A DNA stretch of 64,000 nt from Pelagovum sp. HNIBRBA483 (GCF_040931995.1 NZ_CP162413.1:1-64000), one strand, 5' to 3'; counted from the stretch's first letter, positions 26,413 through 34,739 are shown. Notes: generated by a model not told the origin, from the sequence alone. Numbers and translations: made by a program.

Positions 26413-26478
26413 TGTCTAATCTGAGAAGCGTAGAAATACGTTCAGCCCTCGAAGCTTTGGTTTCGGGGGTTTCTCTTT
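26413..26478 (+). ncRNA. Counter-transcribed antisense RNA between repB and repC (incompatibility RNA)
   Basis: repABC plasmids encode a short antisense RNA in the repB-repC gap that represses repC and sets copy number. Here a promoter-like pair on the + strand is followed about 40 bases later by an intrinsic terminator: CCCTCGAA (26446-26453) pairs with TTCGGGGG (26462-26469), then TTTCTCTTT. The predicted RNA is about 60 nt, in the usual size range. The exact ends are inferred. Confidence 0.65.
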
Positions 26479-26500
26479 GCTTACGTCCTCCTTTGTTGCT

Positions 26501-27472
26501 CTAGCCTCTGGTGTCATCCACAGGGTTTACAGCTGTAAACTCCTGGTAGGATTTCTTGATGATGTCCTCGAGCTCACGGTCGAGCCACTCAGCAAATGCT
26601 GCGTTCTCCCCTGCCCGTTTGATAGACATCGCGATTGTTGCGCGTCCCGATTTGATTGTGACGCCTGGGACCGGTGTTGCCTCCCTGCCCTCGCTTGGAC
26701 GCGCTCCACGCCGCGTAATCTCTCTCATAAGCTGCTCGAGGCGGTCATCTGACGACAGCTCGGCGCTCAACTTTGACAGGATTGCGAAGGATGATGATGC
26801 ATTGACCTTTTTGGATGCGAAGGCTTCGGCCAAGGCGGTCCACTTCGGCCGTCCCGACTTTGGAGCGGCTCCAATCAGATCTCCAACATCGTCGGGAATA
26901 TTGTCCGTGACCTTGGTCAGGTGGGATAGCCCTGACGCAGACAAGCTGAGGACCTGCCGGACGGTTTTGGTGTTATGGCCTGCTGCTTGAATGACGGCGG
27001 CAAACCGTGCCTTTTCGTAAAACGACAAGTTGCGACGTGCGGCATTCTCAAGGCCTTTGGCGAGAAGGGCCGTGGCGTCATCGAGATCTTGCACGTTGGC
27101 GCGGACTTTTAGTCCGAGTTCGCGGCAGGCGCGCAGGCGTCTGCGGCCGTAGATGATTTCAAACCGGCCCTCGGTCCCTGCCCTACGGACCAAAATGGGA
27201 ACCTGTTGGCCACCGTCTTTGATGCTGGATTTGAGGGTTTCATAGCCGTCGCCGTCATCATCGGAGTTTACAGCTGTAAACCCGTCAAGGCGGTCTTTCG
27301 GTCCCCAGTCGTCAATGAGGCCTGGGTCAAGCTCGCGGATGGCAGACAGCGATCCTTGCAATGCGCCTAAGGCTGGTGCTGTGGTTTTTGTGGTTCGATC
27401 TTTGGGCCCTGGGCTGGAATTGGCAATTGTTTTGGCAATGCCGCTTAAATCCTGAAGTGATTTACGTGCCAT
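26501..27472 (-). CDS. repB: RepB plasmid partition protein (ParB family)
   Basis: A 323-residue ParB-type centromere-binding protein of the repABC operon. The N-terminal ParB nuclease-like domain has GRRRLRACRELG, and the central HTH region follows (ARRNLSFYEKARFAAVIQAAG). It binds parS and recruits RepA for partition. Its ATG overlaps the repA stop (TGATG). Unusually, two perfect parS palindromes lie inside its own coding sequence, near the 5' part and just before the stop. Confidence 0.93.
   Translation of the reverse strand: MARKSLQDLSGIAKTIANSSPGPKDRTTKTTAPALGALQGSLSAIRELDPGLIDDWGPKDRLDGFTAVNSDDDGDGYETLKSSIKDGGQQVPILVRRAGTEGRFEIIYGRRRLRACRELGLKVRANVQDLDDATALLAKGLENAARRNLSFYEKARFAAVIQAAGHNTKTVRQVLSLSASGLSHLTKVTDNIPDDVGDLIGAAPKSGRPKWTALAEAFASKKVNASSSFAILSKLSAELSSDDRLEQLMREITRRGARPSEGREATPVPGVTIKSGRATIAMSIKRAGENAAFAEWLDRELEDIIKKSYQEFTAVNPVDDTRG
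26525..26540. promoter_or_regulatory. parS centromere site, inside repB 3' end
   Basis: A perfect 16-bp palindrome GTTTACAGCTGTAAAC matching the repABC parS form GTTNNNNGCNNNNAAC. Bound by RepB for partition; it also acts as an incompatibility determinant. Confidence 0.85.
27266..27281. promoter_or_regulatory. parS centromere site, inside repB 5' part
   Basis: The second perfect copy of GTTTACAGCTGTAAAC, encoding part of the RepB N-terminal region (FTAVNS) while also serving as a likely centromere. Confidence 0.85.
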
Positions 27473-28656
27473 CAGCTACGCCCCCATGCTTGGTGAATCA
27501 TTGTTTCAACTTCGCGGCCTACCGCGTCCATGGATTGTTTCGCGCGGTCATAGGTCGCCCGTGTCATCTCTGAGCGCACGACCTCGTAGATCGACTGTTT
27601 GAGCATCGTGGCATCGCTGATTGCGGTGCTCTTAAGCGCCGTGGCTGTCATGACGCGATCCAAAAAGAGCGCGCGCATGAACGAGGTCAATTGTTGTGAC
27701 GGCACATCTGTTGGCTCGTCGCGGGTGATCAGAAACTTGAAGTGATCATATTGAAGCTCGGCACCCGCATCCTCGATGACGCCCATATAGGCCCCGGCAA
27801 GCTCAAGGAACTGCGCGGTTGAGGACACATCGAGCATTGAGGGCGTAAGTGGGACGATGAGAGAGGTCGCGGCAGCCATGCCGGAGATCGTCAGGAAGCC
27901 CAATTGCGGCGGGCTGTCCATCAAGACAATATCGTACTGATCCTCAACCTGGGCCAATGCATTGCGAATGCGCAGGAAGAAGGGCTGGTCAGGATTTGAG
28001 TTTACCGCTGATTCAGTCTCGAATTCGGACAGCAGCAGGCGTGCCGGGGCCAGTGATAGGCCCGGAAAATAGGTCGCTATGATGACGTCAGAAAACGGCA
28101 CCGGATCATCGTAGCGGATGGCGTCATAAACGGTGAGACCATCAAACTCGATCTCTGGGTTGATGCCGCACATCGAAGTCAGCGACCCTTGCGGGTCCAA
28201 ATCGACCACCAGCACCCTGTAGCCGTGGAGCGCGAGATAGTGTGCGAGGTGAATAGTCGAAGTACTTTTGCTGCTACCGCCCTTGAAGTTCATCAACTGC
28301 CAGACTTGCAGCCGCTCGCCGTCTTTGCGGCCAGGGACGTATCTGCCCTTTGTTCGAGACGTTTTTTCCAAGATTTGGCGGGCTTCCCACAGCTCTTTGG
28401 CACTGTAGTAGCGGCGGCCAGCGCGAATGTCTTTAGGCTCTGGGATCGTGCCTTCGCCGTGGACTTTCCGCATGAACTGGCCGGACACGCCAAGCAATTC
28501 GGCGGCTTCTGGGGCCGAGAAGGGGCGCAATGATTTTGTGTTGTCGGGCGCGAATGCAGAGAGCAGATGCTCACTGATCGCACGGTTTAGCCGCTCGGAA
28601 ATATCCGTTGCCAACTCCGATGGTCTGTCTGTTATACTCGGTGTCGCGGGAATCAT
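27472..28656 (-). CDS. repA: RepA plasmid partition ATPase (ParA family)
   Basis: A 394-residue ParA-type ATPase. After an N-terminal HTH domain (FSAPEAAELLGVSGQFMRKV, about residues 46-65) typical of autoregulating RepA, it carries the deviant Walker A NFKGGSSKST near residue 123, the A' motif VVDLDPQGSL and Walker B VLMDSPP. It segregates plasmid copies with RepB and represses the repABC promoter. First gene of the repABC operon; a parS copy and an inverted repeat lie upstream. Confidence 0.94.
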   Translation of the reverse strand: MIPATPSITDRPSELATDISERLNRAISEHLLSAFAPDNTKSLRPFSAPEAAELLGVSGQFMRKVHGEGTIPEPKDIRAGRRYYSAKELWEARQILEKTSRTKGRYVPGRKDGERLQVWQLMNFKGGSSKSTSTIHLAHYLALHGYRVLVVDLDPQGSLTSMCGINPEIEFDGLTVYDAIRYDDPVPFSDVIIATYFPGLSLAPARLLLSEFETESAVNSNPDQPFFLRIRNALAQVEDQYDIVLMDSPPQLGFLTISGMAAATSLIVPLTPSMLDVSSTAQFLELAGAYMGVIEDAGAELQYDHFKFLITRDEPTDVPSQQLTSFMRALFLDRVMTATALKSTAISDATMLKQSIYEVVRSEMTRATYDRAKQSMDAVGREVETMIHQAWGRS

Positions 28657-28750
28657 CTGGTTGCCCCAATTTGCTCAATGTGGCTTTTTTCGCGCCACTT
28701 GGGGATAAAAGGTGCGATTCACCTCTCTAAGTCAACGATTTTCTTATATT

Positions 28751-28789
28751 TAGTGTCTAACACAGCGCAATGCGCAAGATAAGACACTA
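28751..28789. promoter_or_regulatory. Inverted repeat upstream of repA, candidate RepA operator
   Basis: TAGTGTCT (28751-28758) and AGACACTA (28782-28789) form outer arms around an inner GCGCA/TGCGC pair, centred on 28770; 14 of 19 positions are symmetric. It lies about 95 bp upstream of the repA start, where RepA/RepB autoregulation sites are expected. Confidence 0.5.
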
Positions 28790-28814
28790 CGGACTATCTG
28801 CTCATACGGTCAAA

Positions 28815-28830
28815 GTTTACAGCTGTAAAC
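28815..28830. promoter_or_regulatory. parS centromere site upstream of repA
   Basis: The third perfect GTTTACAGCTGTAAAC palindrome, about 160 bp upstream of the repA start. Likely both centromere and upstream regulatory site of the operon. Confidence 0.85.
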
Positions 28831-28966
28831 TCATCGAAATGTATCATTGGCTTGTTTGGTGATCGGATTTGATGGCCCATCTGGATCGGTCAAAAGACCA
28901 ATGACGCAAATCTTCTCACATCGGAATGGTATTTCGCGATAGCGATTCCGCGCGAATAGCGCCGGG

Positions 28967-29003
28967 CCTGAACGGGCAGGGGGTTTATCCCCGCCTGTTC
29001 AGG
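28967..29003. repeat. Strong hairpin in repA upstream region
   Basis: CCTGAACGGGCAGGGG and TCCCCGCCTGTTCAGG pair over about 16 bp with one wobble and one mismatch around a TTTA-type loop. No T-run is attached. It lies in the ~490-bp gene-free stretch between repA and the ParB-like gene (28657-29150), which otherwise holds only the parS, the repA-proximal repeat and a second hairpin. Confidence 0.55.
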
Positions 29004-29118
29004 TCACCCTCGCAAGATTGGATTCTGCGCCCCGTTGGTTCGGGTGCGGTTCGAACGCAAAAAAGGCTTCGCCGCAGCGAAGCCAGTTGATCCTCACCAC
29101 AAGGATTGGAGAGGCTAG

Positions 29119-29148
29119 GGCAGGGCGCTTGTCAGCGCCCTGCCTTTT
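29119..29148. terminator. Hairpin immediately after the ParB-like gene
   Basis: GGCAGGGCGC and GCGCCCTGCC form a perfect 10-bp stem with a 6-base loop, directly after the stop codon of the minus-strand gene. The adjacent T-run (TTTT) is on the + strand side, so it is a canonical terminator only for + strand transcription. For the minus-strand gene it is a 3' hairpin without a U-tract. Confidence 0.5.
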
Positions 29149-29150
29149 GT

Positions 29151-30962
29151 TCAAACCATGCCTTCGGGAAGCCACGCGTCGATGAGCTTGGCTTGGGCTT
29201 CTGTGACATTGTGAGCCTTACGCATTTCGGGATCGCCAAAAAGTGCTTCCAACTTTTCGGCCTTTTCGCTCTTTTTGAGTTTGGCGAAGGTGGTTGCGGT
29301 TGGATGATCCTCGGAGAGGTCCAGCAACTCGCACCAGAGATTGACGAGGTATGGCCCGCCGACGCGACCAAAGAAGTTTGCGGCAGTTGGCGTGAAGTTC
29401 TCACGGATATCGGTCTTAACGGCTTTGTCGATCATTTCACCCAAGTCTTCATCGACGAATAGTCGCGAGGCGAGATGGCGGATGATTTCCTCCATGATGA
29501 ACTCTGGGCCTTTGGCTTTGTAGGCACGGAAGACGCGCCCCATGTCACTCCCGAACTTGGCGGATGGGGTTGGCTTGGTCAGACGTTCATCCAAAGTGTA
29601 GCCCGCCATTTCGGTTGTCGGAATGTTGGGGACTTCGGTTTCGCGCAAGCCCAGCACGTTGGTGTAGCCTGACTTGCCAGAAAGCTGGAAGGCGAGAAGG
29701 GCCAGCAACAGGTCTGGGTCGCGCAAGGCCGCGTGTTGCCGTGCGCCTGTCGCAATACGATCCAGATCGCTACGCAGCTTATTGGAAATGGGCGACTTGG
29801 TGCCAGTGCTGCCAGCGTGGTTGGATTTGGGTAAGACACCTGCCTCGATGGCTGCTTTCTTGTCTGTGCCGCGAATAAGACCTGTCTCACACTGCTCCGT
29901 GCCGCGACTATCGACATACACCAATACGCCCGCATGGGCTTTCTGCTCATCCGTGAATGACCCGTCCAGGATCGACTGCAGCGCTGCCAGTTTGGCTTGG
30001 CCTTCATCGTCCAGAGCGTCGCTTTCGGCCAGTTCGGCCAAGGCATCGTATTCTTCGCCTTGCTCTTCGGTCAGATCGCCGTTTTCCGCATAGATGCGTG
30101 CCAGCTTCATCTCGTCGATCTGATACCATCCGATGTAGCTATCATTGATGGGGTCGGCCCATTTCCAGCCTTCGGCGATCGAGGCCTCCGACGCTTCTGT
30201 CAGTTTCTTGCCAAACAATTCATCTAAGATGGCGGGATCATCGATCAGGACCTCGTCTGCAAAGAGATCGCTGCTCGTGCGCCCACCAGCCTCGATGTAG
30301 GCCTCAACGCCAACGTAGATGGCGCGCCGGTCACTGTCTTTGATGGCATCGGGTTTGAGCATCTTTTTGATGCGGTGATCGCTTTCACCGACGCCGCGCA
30401 CGTTCTCCAAAACCTCAAGTGTCAATTTTTCATCATCGCTGATGGTGAAGGCGGCGGCGTTTGAGAGGCTGATGTCACCGCTGCGCAAAGCGTCAATGAC
30501 GGGGCAGGGGAGGGTTGCCAGTGCAAGGCGACGGTAGACATGGGCCTCGGTTGCGCCGTAGGCCGTAGCGATGTCGGCGACAGTGGCTCCACGTTTCTCC
30601 ATTGCGCCATAATCTTGGATTTCGTCGGCGGGGTGCAAGGCTTCGCGTTGTGCATTCTCGGACGTTGCCCAATACTCTGCCGTCGCCTGATCAGGTGCCA
30701 TCTTCACCGTAACCGACTGAAATCGTTCATTATCCTGTAGTAGTGCAAGTGCGCGATAGCGACGTCCACCCACAACAACACCAACGCCTGTTTCATCGCG
30801 AAAGCCTGCGAGGTTCTGAATGAGACCGTAAGCGCGGATGTTTTCTGCAAGCGTGATGATGCTGGCCTCGTTGACCACCTTTCGTGGATTGAGGTCAGAG
30901 ATATGCAGGTCAGCGAAGGGGATTTCCTCAAAGGTGACGGGCATGTTTGATTGATCGTTCAT
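29151..30962 (-). CDS. Second ParB/Srx-domain plasmid protein
   Basis: A 603-residue protein with an N-terminal ParB nuclease-like domain (LHISDLNPRKVV, then GVGVVVGGRRYRALALLQ) and a following HTH (GATVADIATAYGATEAHVYRRL). A long acidic C-terminal region of about 400 residues has no recognised motif. It is about twice the length of classical ParB. Similar large ParB-like proteins occur on alphaproteobacterial plasmids next to DUF736/DUF3768 genes. AAGGA lies about 10 bases before the ATG chosen. It is distinct from RepB and has no ParA partner, so a regulatory role is as likely as partition. Confidence 0.82.
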   Translation of the reverse strand: MNDQSNMPVTFEEIPFADLHISDLNPRKVVNEASIITLAENIRAYGLIQNLAGFRDETGVGVVVGGRRYRALALLQDNERFQSVTVKMAPDQATAEYWATSENAQREALHPADEIQDYGAMEKRGATVADIATAYGATEAHVYRRLALATLPCPVIDALRSGDISLSNAAAFTISDDEKLTLEVLENVRGVGESDHRIKKMLKPDAIKDSDRRAIYVGVEAYIEAGGRTSSDLFADEVLIDDPAILDELFGKKLTEASEASIAEGWKWADPINDSYIGWYQIDEMKLARIYAENGDLTEEQGEEYDALAELAESDALDDEGQAKLAALQSILDGSFTDEQKAHAGVLVYVDSRGTEQCETGLIRGTDKKAAIEAGVLPKSNHAGSTGTKSPISNKLRSDLDRIATGARQHAALRDPDLLLALLAFQLSGKSGYTNVLGLRETEVPNIPTTEMAGYTLDERLTKPTPSAKFGSDMGRVFRAYKAKGPEFIMEEIIRHLASRLFVDEDLGEMIDKAVKTDIRENFTPTAANFFGRVGGPYLVNLWCELLDLSEDHPTATTFAKLKKSEKAEKLEALFGDPEMRKAHNVTEAQAKLIDAWLPEGMV

Positions 30963-31071
30963 CGGATATATCCTTGTTTTGCGGTGATGGGTTGGATGTG
31001 CCTCGCCCGTCGATTGTTGATTTGAAGGGGAGGCACTGCGTGGATGCACCCGAGCTAAGGGTGCATCGCGT

Positions 31072-31455
31072 TCAGTATTCAGAGGCGTGTAGGATGGTGA
31101 GGACGCGCCGCGTTACGGCCACGTCTGCAGGGTCATCGCTGCCCATGCTGTAGTCTTTGTCGTAAAGATCGATCTTCCAGAATATGTGGTAGCTGTTGCC
31201 AGCGATCTCGAACTCGAACGCTCCAAAGGTGTGATCGCCGTAGGGGTCATTATCCTCAGAAAACTCTGAGAAGGTTTGCACCCGTTGCATGATGATGGCT
31301 TTGGCGGCTGGCGACAGGTCGGCCACGCCGCGCGTCAACATGATTTGACCGGGAACAGTAAAATCTGCCCCCCAAGTGGTGCGAAACCTGTCGTTTTGTT
31401 CGGCAATGGTTGCGTTGGTTTCAGCTTCGCTGCGGACTTCATTTGCTTGGGCCAT
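31072..31455 (-). CDS. DUF3768 family plasmid protein
   Basis: A 127-residue cytoplasmic protein with the DUF3768 pattern: LTRGVADLSPAAKAIIMQRV, the core DNDPYGDHTFGAFEFEI, and the C-terminal VTRRVLTILHASEY. Function is unknown. The family is common on alphaproteobacterial conjugative plasmids beside ParB-like and DUF736 genes, as here. AAGGAG precedes the ATG. It lies 109 bp upstream of the ParB-like gene on the same strand and is probably cotranscribed. Confidence 0.8.
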   Translation of the reverse strand: MAQANEVRSEAETNATIAEQNDRFRTTWGADFTVPGQIMLTRGVADLSPAAKAIIMQRVQTFSEFSEDNDPYGDHTFGAFEFEIAGNSYHIFWKIDLYDKDYSMGSDDPADVAVTRRVLTILHASEY

Positions 31456-32440
31456 ATCGGTTTACTCCTTTGTGGTGTGGGTGGGGTCGTTGCCCCTTTG
31501 GTCGTCTGGTTTTGAGAAAAGCCCCTGAGGGCGTCGTCTCTAAAACCTGACCCACTGGCGAAGTGCCGGAGTGAGCAAGCGCACACCCCAAAAGTGCGAA
31601 AGTGGTGCGGCCCGCAGGCGAAGCCCGAGGACACGGTTTTGCTCTTATGGGGTTGCGCGCGCGAGAACCCAGCGGGTTCTAAAGCATCTGTCCCGAAGCG
31701 GCGTATCGCGCTTGCGCGAACCCCAAGGGACCATTGAGACAGGATCGGGCGAGATCCGCTGCACCAGCTGATCGTGACCCGAATGGGCAGATCACAGCGC
31801 CTCAGAGCCCATATGAGATAAAGAAGGCTTCCTGGCTCATCTTTGAGACAGGAGGGCGCCTATTGGATCAATGGGGTAGAGGAGCGGTGTTCTGGGCGCA
31901 GGACGGCCTGTCGGACGAAGCCTAGAGCGGCGATGACACGTCCTGAGGGCGGGGCAGGGGCCCAATTAGACCCTTTGGCTACTGAGACCGCCTTTGGCCT
32001 GTCAGAGGCGTTTGATCGTCTGCAGCAGTAATAGAATTGACAAACGAGGCCATTGCACACTGGAAACAGGTCCTAATCGGCATGTGTTCTCAGCGTCGCG
32101 CCTACCTTCCAATCAACGGCGTTGCCGCCACATGTTTTGGGGTGAGCTGCCAACCAAGTTAAAGCGATCGTAGCAATATGCCATTGGTTCAAACCTCAAT
32201 GAGAAATGGACGTTTGGGGCAGGGGAGGTGTCACACCGCTCAAATCGTGAACTGCTCATCAGACATCGAGCCAAATCAGGTACTGCTCAAAATGCTTAGA
32301 AAAATATTTTTAAATCAATCACTTAAAAACCCGACTTGTGATGAAAAATCGAGCGGTTGCCCCATCGCCACTGAAACGGCTCGAGAACCGTCCTGTAACC
32401 GACACAGTGTGAGCACCTAAGGACTGTAAATTTGGGTGAA
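31456..32440. other. Gene-free ~1-kb stretch with short hairpins
   Basis: No convincing coding sequence on either strand. Visible structure: AGAACCC/GGGTTCT (31664-31680), TCGCGC/GCGCGA (31706-31719), and an 11-base direct repeat TTGAGACAGGA at 31734-31744 and 31843-31853. Short open frames in this stretch lack ribosome-binding sites and family features. It may be a leader region, an untranslated RNA locus, or decayed sequence. Confidence 0.5.
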
Positions 32441-32463
32441 AGGCGCGGGCGATGCCCGCGCCT
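32441..32463 (-). terminator. Intrinsic terminator-like hairpin after DUF736 gene
   Basis: On the minus strand AGGCGCGGGC, loop ATC, GCCCGCGCCT, then TTCACC follow six bases after the DUF736 stop. The 10-bp GC-rich stem is strong, but the T-tract is short. Confidence 0.6.
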
Positions 32464-32469
32464 GACGTC

Positions 32470-32784
32470 TTAATTTGAGTAGGGGATGAAGCGATATTCA
32501 CCGTCGTTCTCGGTCTTAACCGCGTTGGCACGGATTTCACCTGTGCCAAAGTTGATGGCGACGGAGAGGTAGTCATTGCCAGCTTGGCTTGTGGCGTTCC
32601 AGGCGCTGCCGATGCGGATTGAACGGTTGCGCGTGGATTTGGCGGTGATTTCGAAGTCTGGGTGCTTCTCGGTCTTCTTGTGAGGGTTTTCTGAGATTGC
32701 GATGTCGACATCGAATGTCAGGGAGGCGATCCAGCCGGTGAACGTGTTGTCGTTTGTGCGGGTGATTGTACCTTCGAGTGTCAT
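32470..32784 (-). CDS. DUF736 family plasmid protein
   Basis: A 104-residue protein of the DUF736 family: a start like MTLEGTITRTNDNTFTGWI, a strand TFDVDIAISEN, GSAWNATSQAGNDYLSVAI in the middle and GEYRFIPYS at the end. Function is unknown; it is a very common marker of alphaproteobacterial plasmids and conjugative elements. AAGGAG lies 7 bases before the ATG. It stands alone, with a hairpin after the stop and gene-poor DNA on both sides. Confidence 0.85.
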   Translation of the reverse strand: MTLEGTITRTNDNTFTGWIASLTFDVDIAISENPHKKTEKHPDFEITAKSTRNRSIRIGSAWNATSQAGNDYLSVAINFGTGEIRANAVKTENDGEYRFIPYSN

Positions 32785-33595
32785 GTCAATTCTCCTTTTG
32801 CTAAGTGACGAATTGAGCACGTCTCATGGCGACCGCGGATCACCGTAGCGCAGCATAGGGGAACCACCTTGCGGGGTTGATCCGCTCAGGGCGGTTTGAG
32901 GTAAGTGTGGTGAGGAAAGTTAGCAAAAAGGGGATTGCGGCACCCAATTCGAAGGTTCACGCGCAAACCGATGAGGTCGCTGGCTAGCATCCCGAATTGG
33001 CATAATGGCGTTCATCAGTGAGCAGTAAATTTACCGAAGTTCTACACCGATGTCCGACGAAAGCAGGGGCGGGAAGCGGACTTTCGCTGCATTTGCACTG
33101 GTTACACGGCGCTTGCGTGAAAGCTGCCATTCATACACTGGTTGATATTGAGAATGCTGCGACCGATCTAATGACCGCAAGGAGCCCAACCAAGACGTTG
33201 GTCGCTGCGCAGCGCCTGTCTGTTAAATGGTTGCCAAGCGAACGTCCGATACACGATCTAGATGGTGTCGGATGTTAAATCCCAAAACCACATCAACAAG
33301 GCGAATTGAACCGGTTGCGATGTGGTCTTCATAGCCATCCGCTAAGAAATACACCTGCCAGTCGTCTTCGAACCGCTGCTTCACGGCATACAGATCGTCC
33401 CACATGGACACAAACATCACCATGTTCTCGCCGCCCTAGACACACCGACCGAAGAATTGCCAAGATTTCCGGGATACCTTCAAAGACTTTCGAAGCGGTG
33501 GTCGAAAAATTCTCAAACAGTTCATCGACAAGGCCGTCTTAGACCTGAATTTCGAAAATTCTTGGGACTGGTCACTGTTTACGTGAACCTCTTGC
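32785..33595. other. Gene-poor stretch with one possible gene remnant
   Basis: No complete gene is supported. The only protein-like reading frame is the short one described separately at 33223-33423. Base composition and lack of start signals suggest a junction between the plasmid backbone and the following redox island. Confidence 0.45.
33223..33423 (-). pseudogene. Possible gene remnant, unknown protein
   Basis: A 66-residue frame whose translation reads like real protein (balanced composition, MWDDLYAVKQRFEDDWQVYF, then LADGYEDHIATGSIRLVDVV). It has no clear ribosome-binding site and no recognised family. It may be the C-terminal remnant of a longer gene or a small hypothetical gene. Confidence 0.3.
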
Positions 33596-34117
33596 TCAAT
33601 CGTGGGACATCGTTCCGGTCGCGATGCCAAAGTGATGCTCTTGGTGGTGAGCACCAATCGTCATCAAGCCGTGGAACCCCAACGCTACAATCACCTGGGC
33701 GTCGCCTTTCACCCGGACGACCACACCAGAATCATTGATCTCAACTTTCGTAGTCCAGCCCGTCTCGGCGTCTAGGAATGGTGCATGTGCAGGGACCATT
33801 CGATGCAGCGCTTCGATGACCTCCGGCTCACCGGTGACACTGAATTGGACAGCATTATCTACCTTTGTTTGCAAAGCTACTGACTGGGTTGCAAGAAGCT
33901 CCATATCCACAAGATGTTTCTGAAGCGTCGGTATATCGACAGAGTCCCAATCCGTGTGCGGGTTCTGTCTGAGCATGTCCACGATTTCAGCCAAAGCGGC
34001 GAATGCAGACTGACCGACCTCTGCCGGACTATCGTGATTATGGGCATTTTGTGCCAACGCGGGGCTTCCTAAGAAAAGGGCAATGGCAAGGGCAAATCTG
34101 AACATCTGGTTCTCCAT
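33596..34117 (-). CDS. Periplasmic His-rich protein near copper genes, unknown function
   Basis: A 173-residue protein with a signal peptide (MFRFALAIALFLGSPALAQ). The mature part begins NAHNHD and ends near HHQEHHFG, and the histidines suggest metal contact. The middle is helical without a known motif. An alternative ATG four codons downstream would start directly at the signal peptide. It is divergent from the Crp/Fnr-type regulator, sharing a 50-bp promoter region with an FNR-like palindrome, so co-regulation is plausible. I do not recognise the family. Confidence 0.7.
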   Translation of the reverse strand: MENQMFRFALAIALFLGSPALAQNAHNHDSPAEVGQSAFAALAEIVDMLRQNPHTDWDSVDIPTLQKHLVDMELLATQSVALQTKVDNAVQFSVTGEPEVIEALHRMVPAHAPFLDAETGWTTKVEINDSGVVVRVKGDAQVIVALGFHGLMTIGAHHQEHHFGIATGTMSHD

Positions 34118-34153
34118 GTATCATCTTTTACTACAGACCTTGGGCAAATTGAG

Positions 34154-34171
34154 ATATGATCAAGATCATAT
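34154..34171. promoter_or_regulatory. FNR/CRP-like palindrome between divergent genes
   Basis: ATATGATC, AA, GATCATAT is a perfect 18-bp palindrome. Its core ATGAT-N4-ATCAT is close to the FNR/NnrR form TTGAT-N4-ATCAA. It overlaps the first ATG of the Crp/Fnr gene, so it is probably the binding site of that regulator, giving autorepression or control of the divergent gene. Confidence 0.6.
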
Positions 34172-34736
34172 GATCCAATCACCCTTTGATATGTTGCCGT
34201 CTGATCGGCTGAAGAAGTTTACTGCCCCAAAAGGATCGGTTTTGTTCCGAGAGGGCGATCCTACGGAGGGTTTGTTCCTGAGTTTATCCGCTACGATCAA
34301 GATGGCGCGGAGTGGCCCGGACGGAGAGCCGGTTACGATACACACAGTGCAGGCACGCCAGTCGTTCGCCGAGGCTTCTGTGTTCGCTGACAAGTATCAC
34401 TGCGACGCGGTTGTCCTATTCGAAGGCGAGGTCATTCGCATTCCCAAGCCAATCGTCTTGGCTGGACTTGCCGACCCCGAGTTCTCCACCGCCTACAACC
34501 GCATCATGTCTCGACAGGTCCAGGCTTACCGACAAATCGTTGAGATCATGTCGATACGGTCCGCTGTCGAACGCGTATATGCGGCGGTGGTTGCCGGTTT
34601 GTTAGACACCTCGGTCATGACCCTTTCGCAACGCATCGCGCTGACCCACGAAGCAACCTACAGGGCATTGCGGATACTAGTCAGACAGGGACGATTGGAA
34701 AACCCTAGCCGAGGCCAATACAATCTCCCGAAATAG
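34170..34736 (+). CDS. Crp/Fnr-family transcriptional regulator
   Basis: A 188-residue regulator: N-terminal cyclic-nucleotide-binding-like beta-roll (KGSVLFREGDPTEGLFLSLS), dimer helix, and a C-terminal winged helix (TLSQRIALTHEATYRALRILVRQGRLE). It is shorter than typical Crp (about 210) and has no N-terminal Cys cluster, so it is not an oxygen-sensing Fnr. The nearest relatives by layout are small heme- or redox-type members. An ATG seven codons later (34191) would start outside the palindrome and is a real alternative. It ends four bases before the convergent cytochrome gene. Confidence 0.83.
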   Translation: MIQSPFDMLPSDRLKKFTAPKGSVLFREGDPTEGLFLSLSATIKMARSGPDGEPVTIHTVQARQSFAEASVFADKYHCDAVVLFEGEVIRIPKPIVLAGLADPEFSTAYNRIMSRQVQAYRQIVEIMSIRSAVERVYAAVVAGLLDTSVMTLSQRIALTHEATYRALRILVRQGRLENPSRGQYNLPK

Positions 34737-34739
34737 CCA

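Noticed and set aside
34170-34736. Oxygen-sensing Fnr protein
   Set aside because: The N-terminal cysteine cluster needed for a [4Fe-4S] centre is absent; only the fold and HTH support a Crp/Fnr family label.
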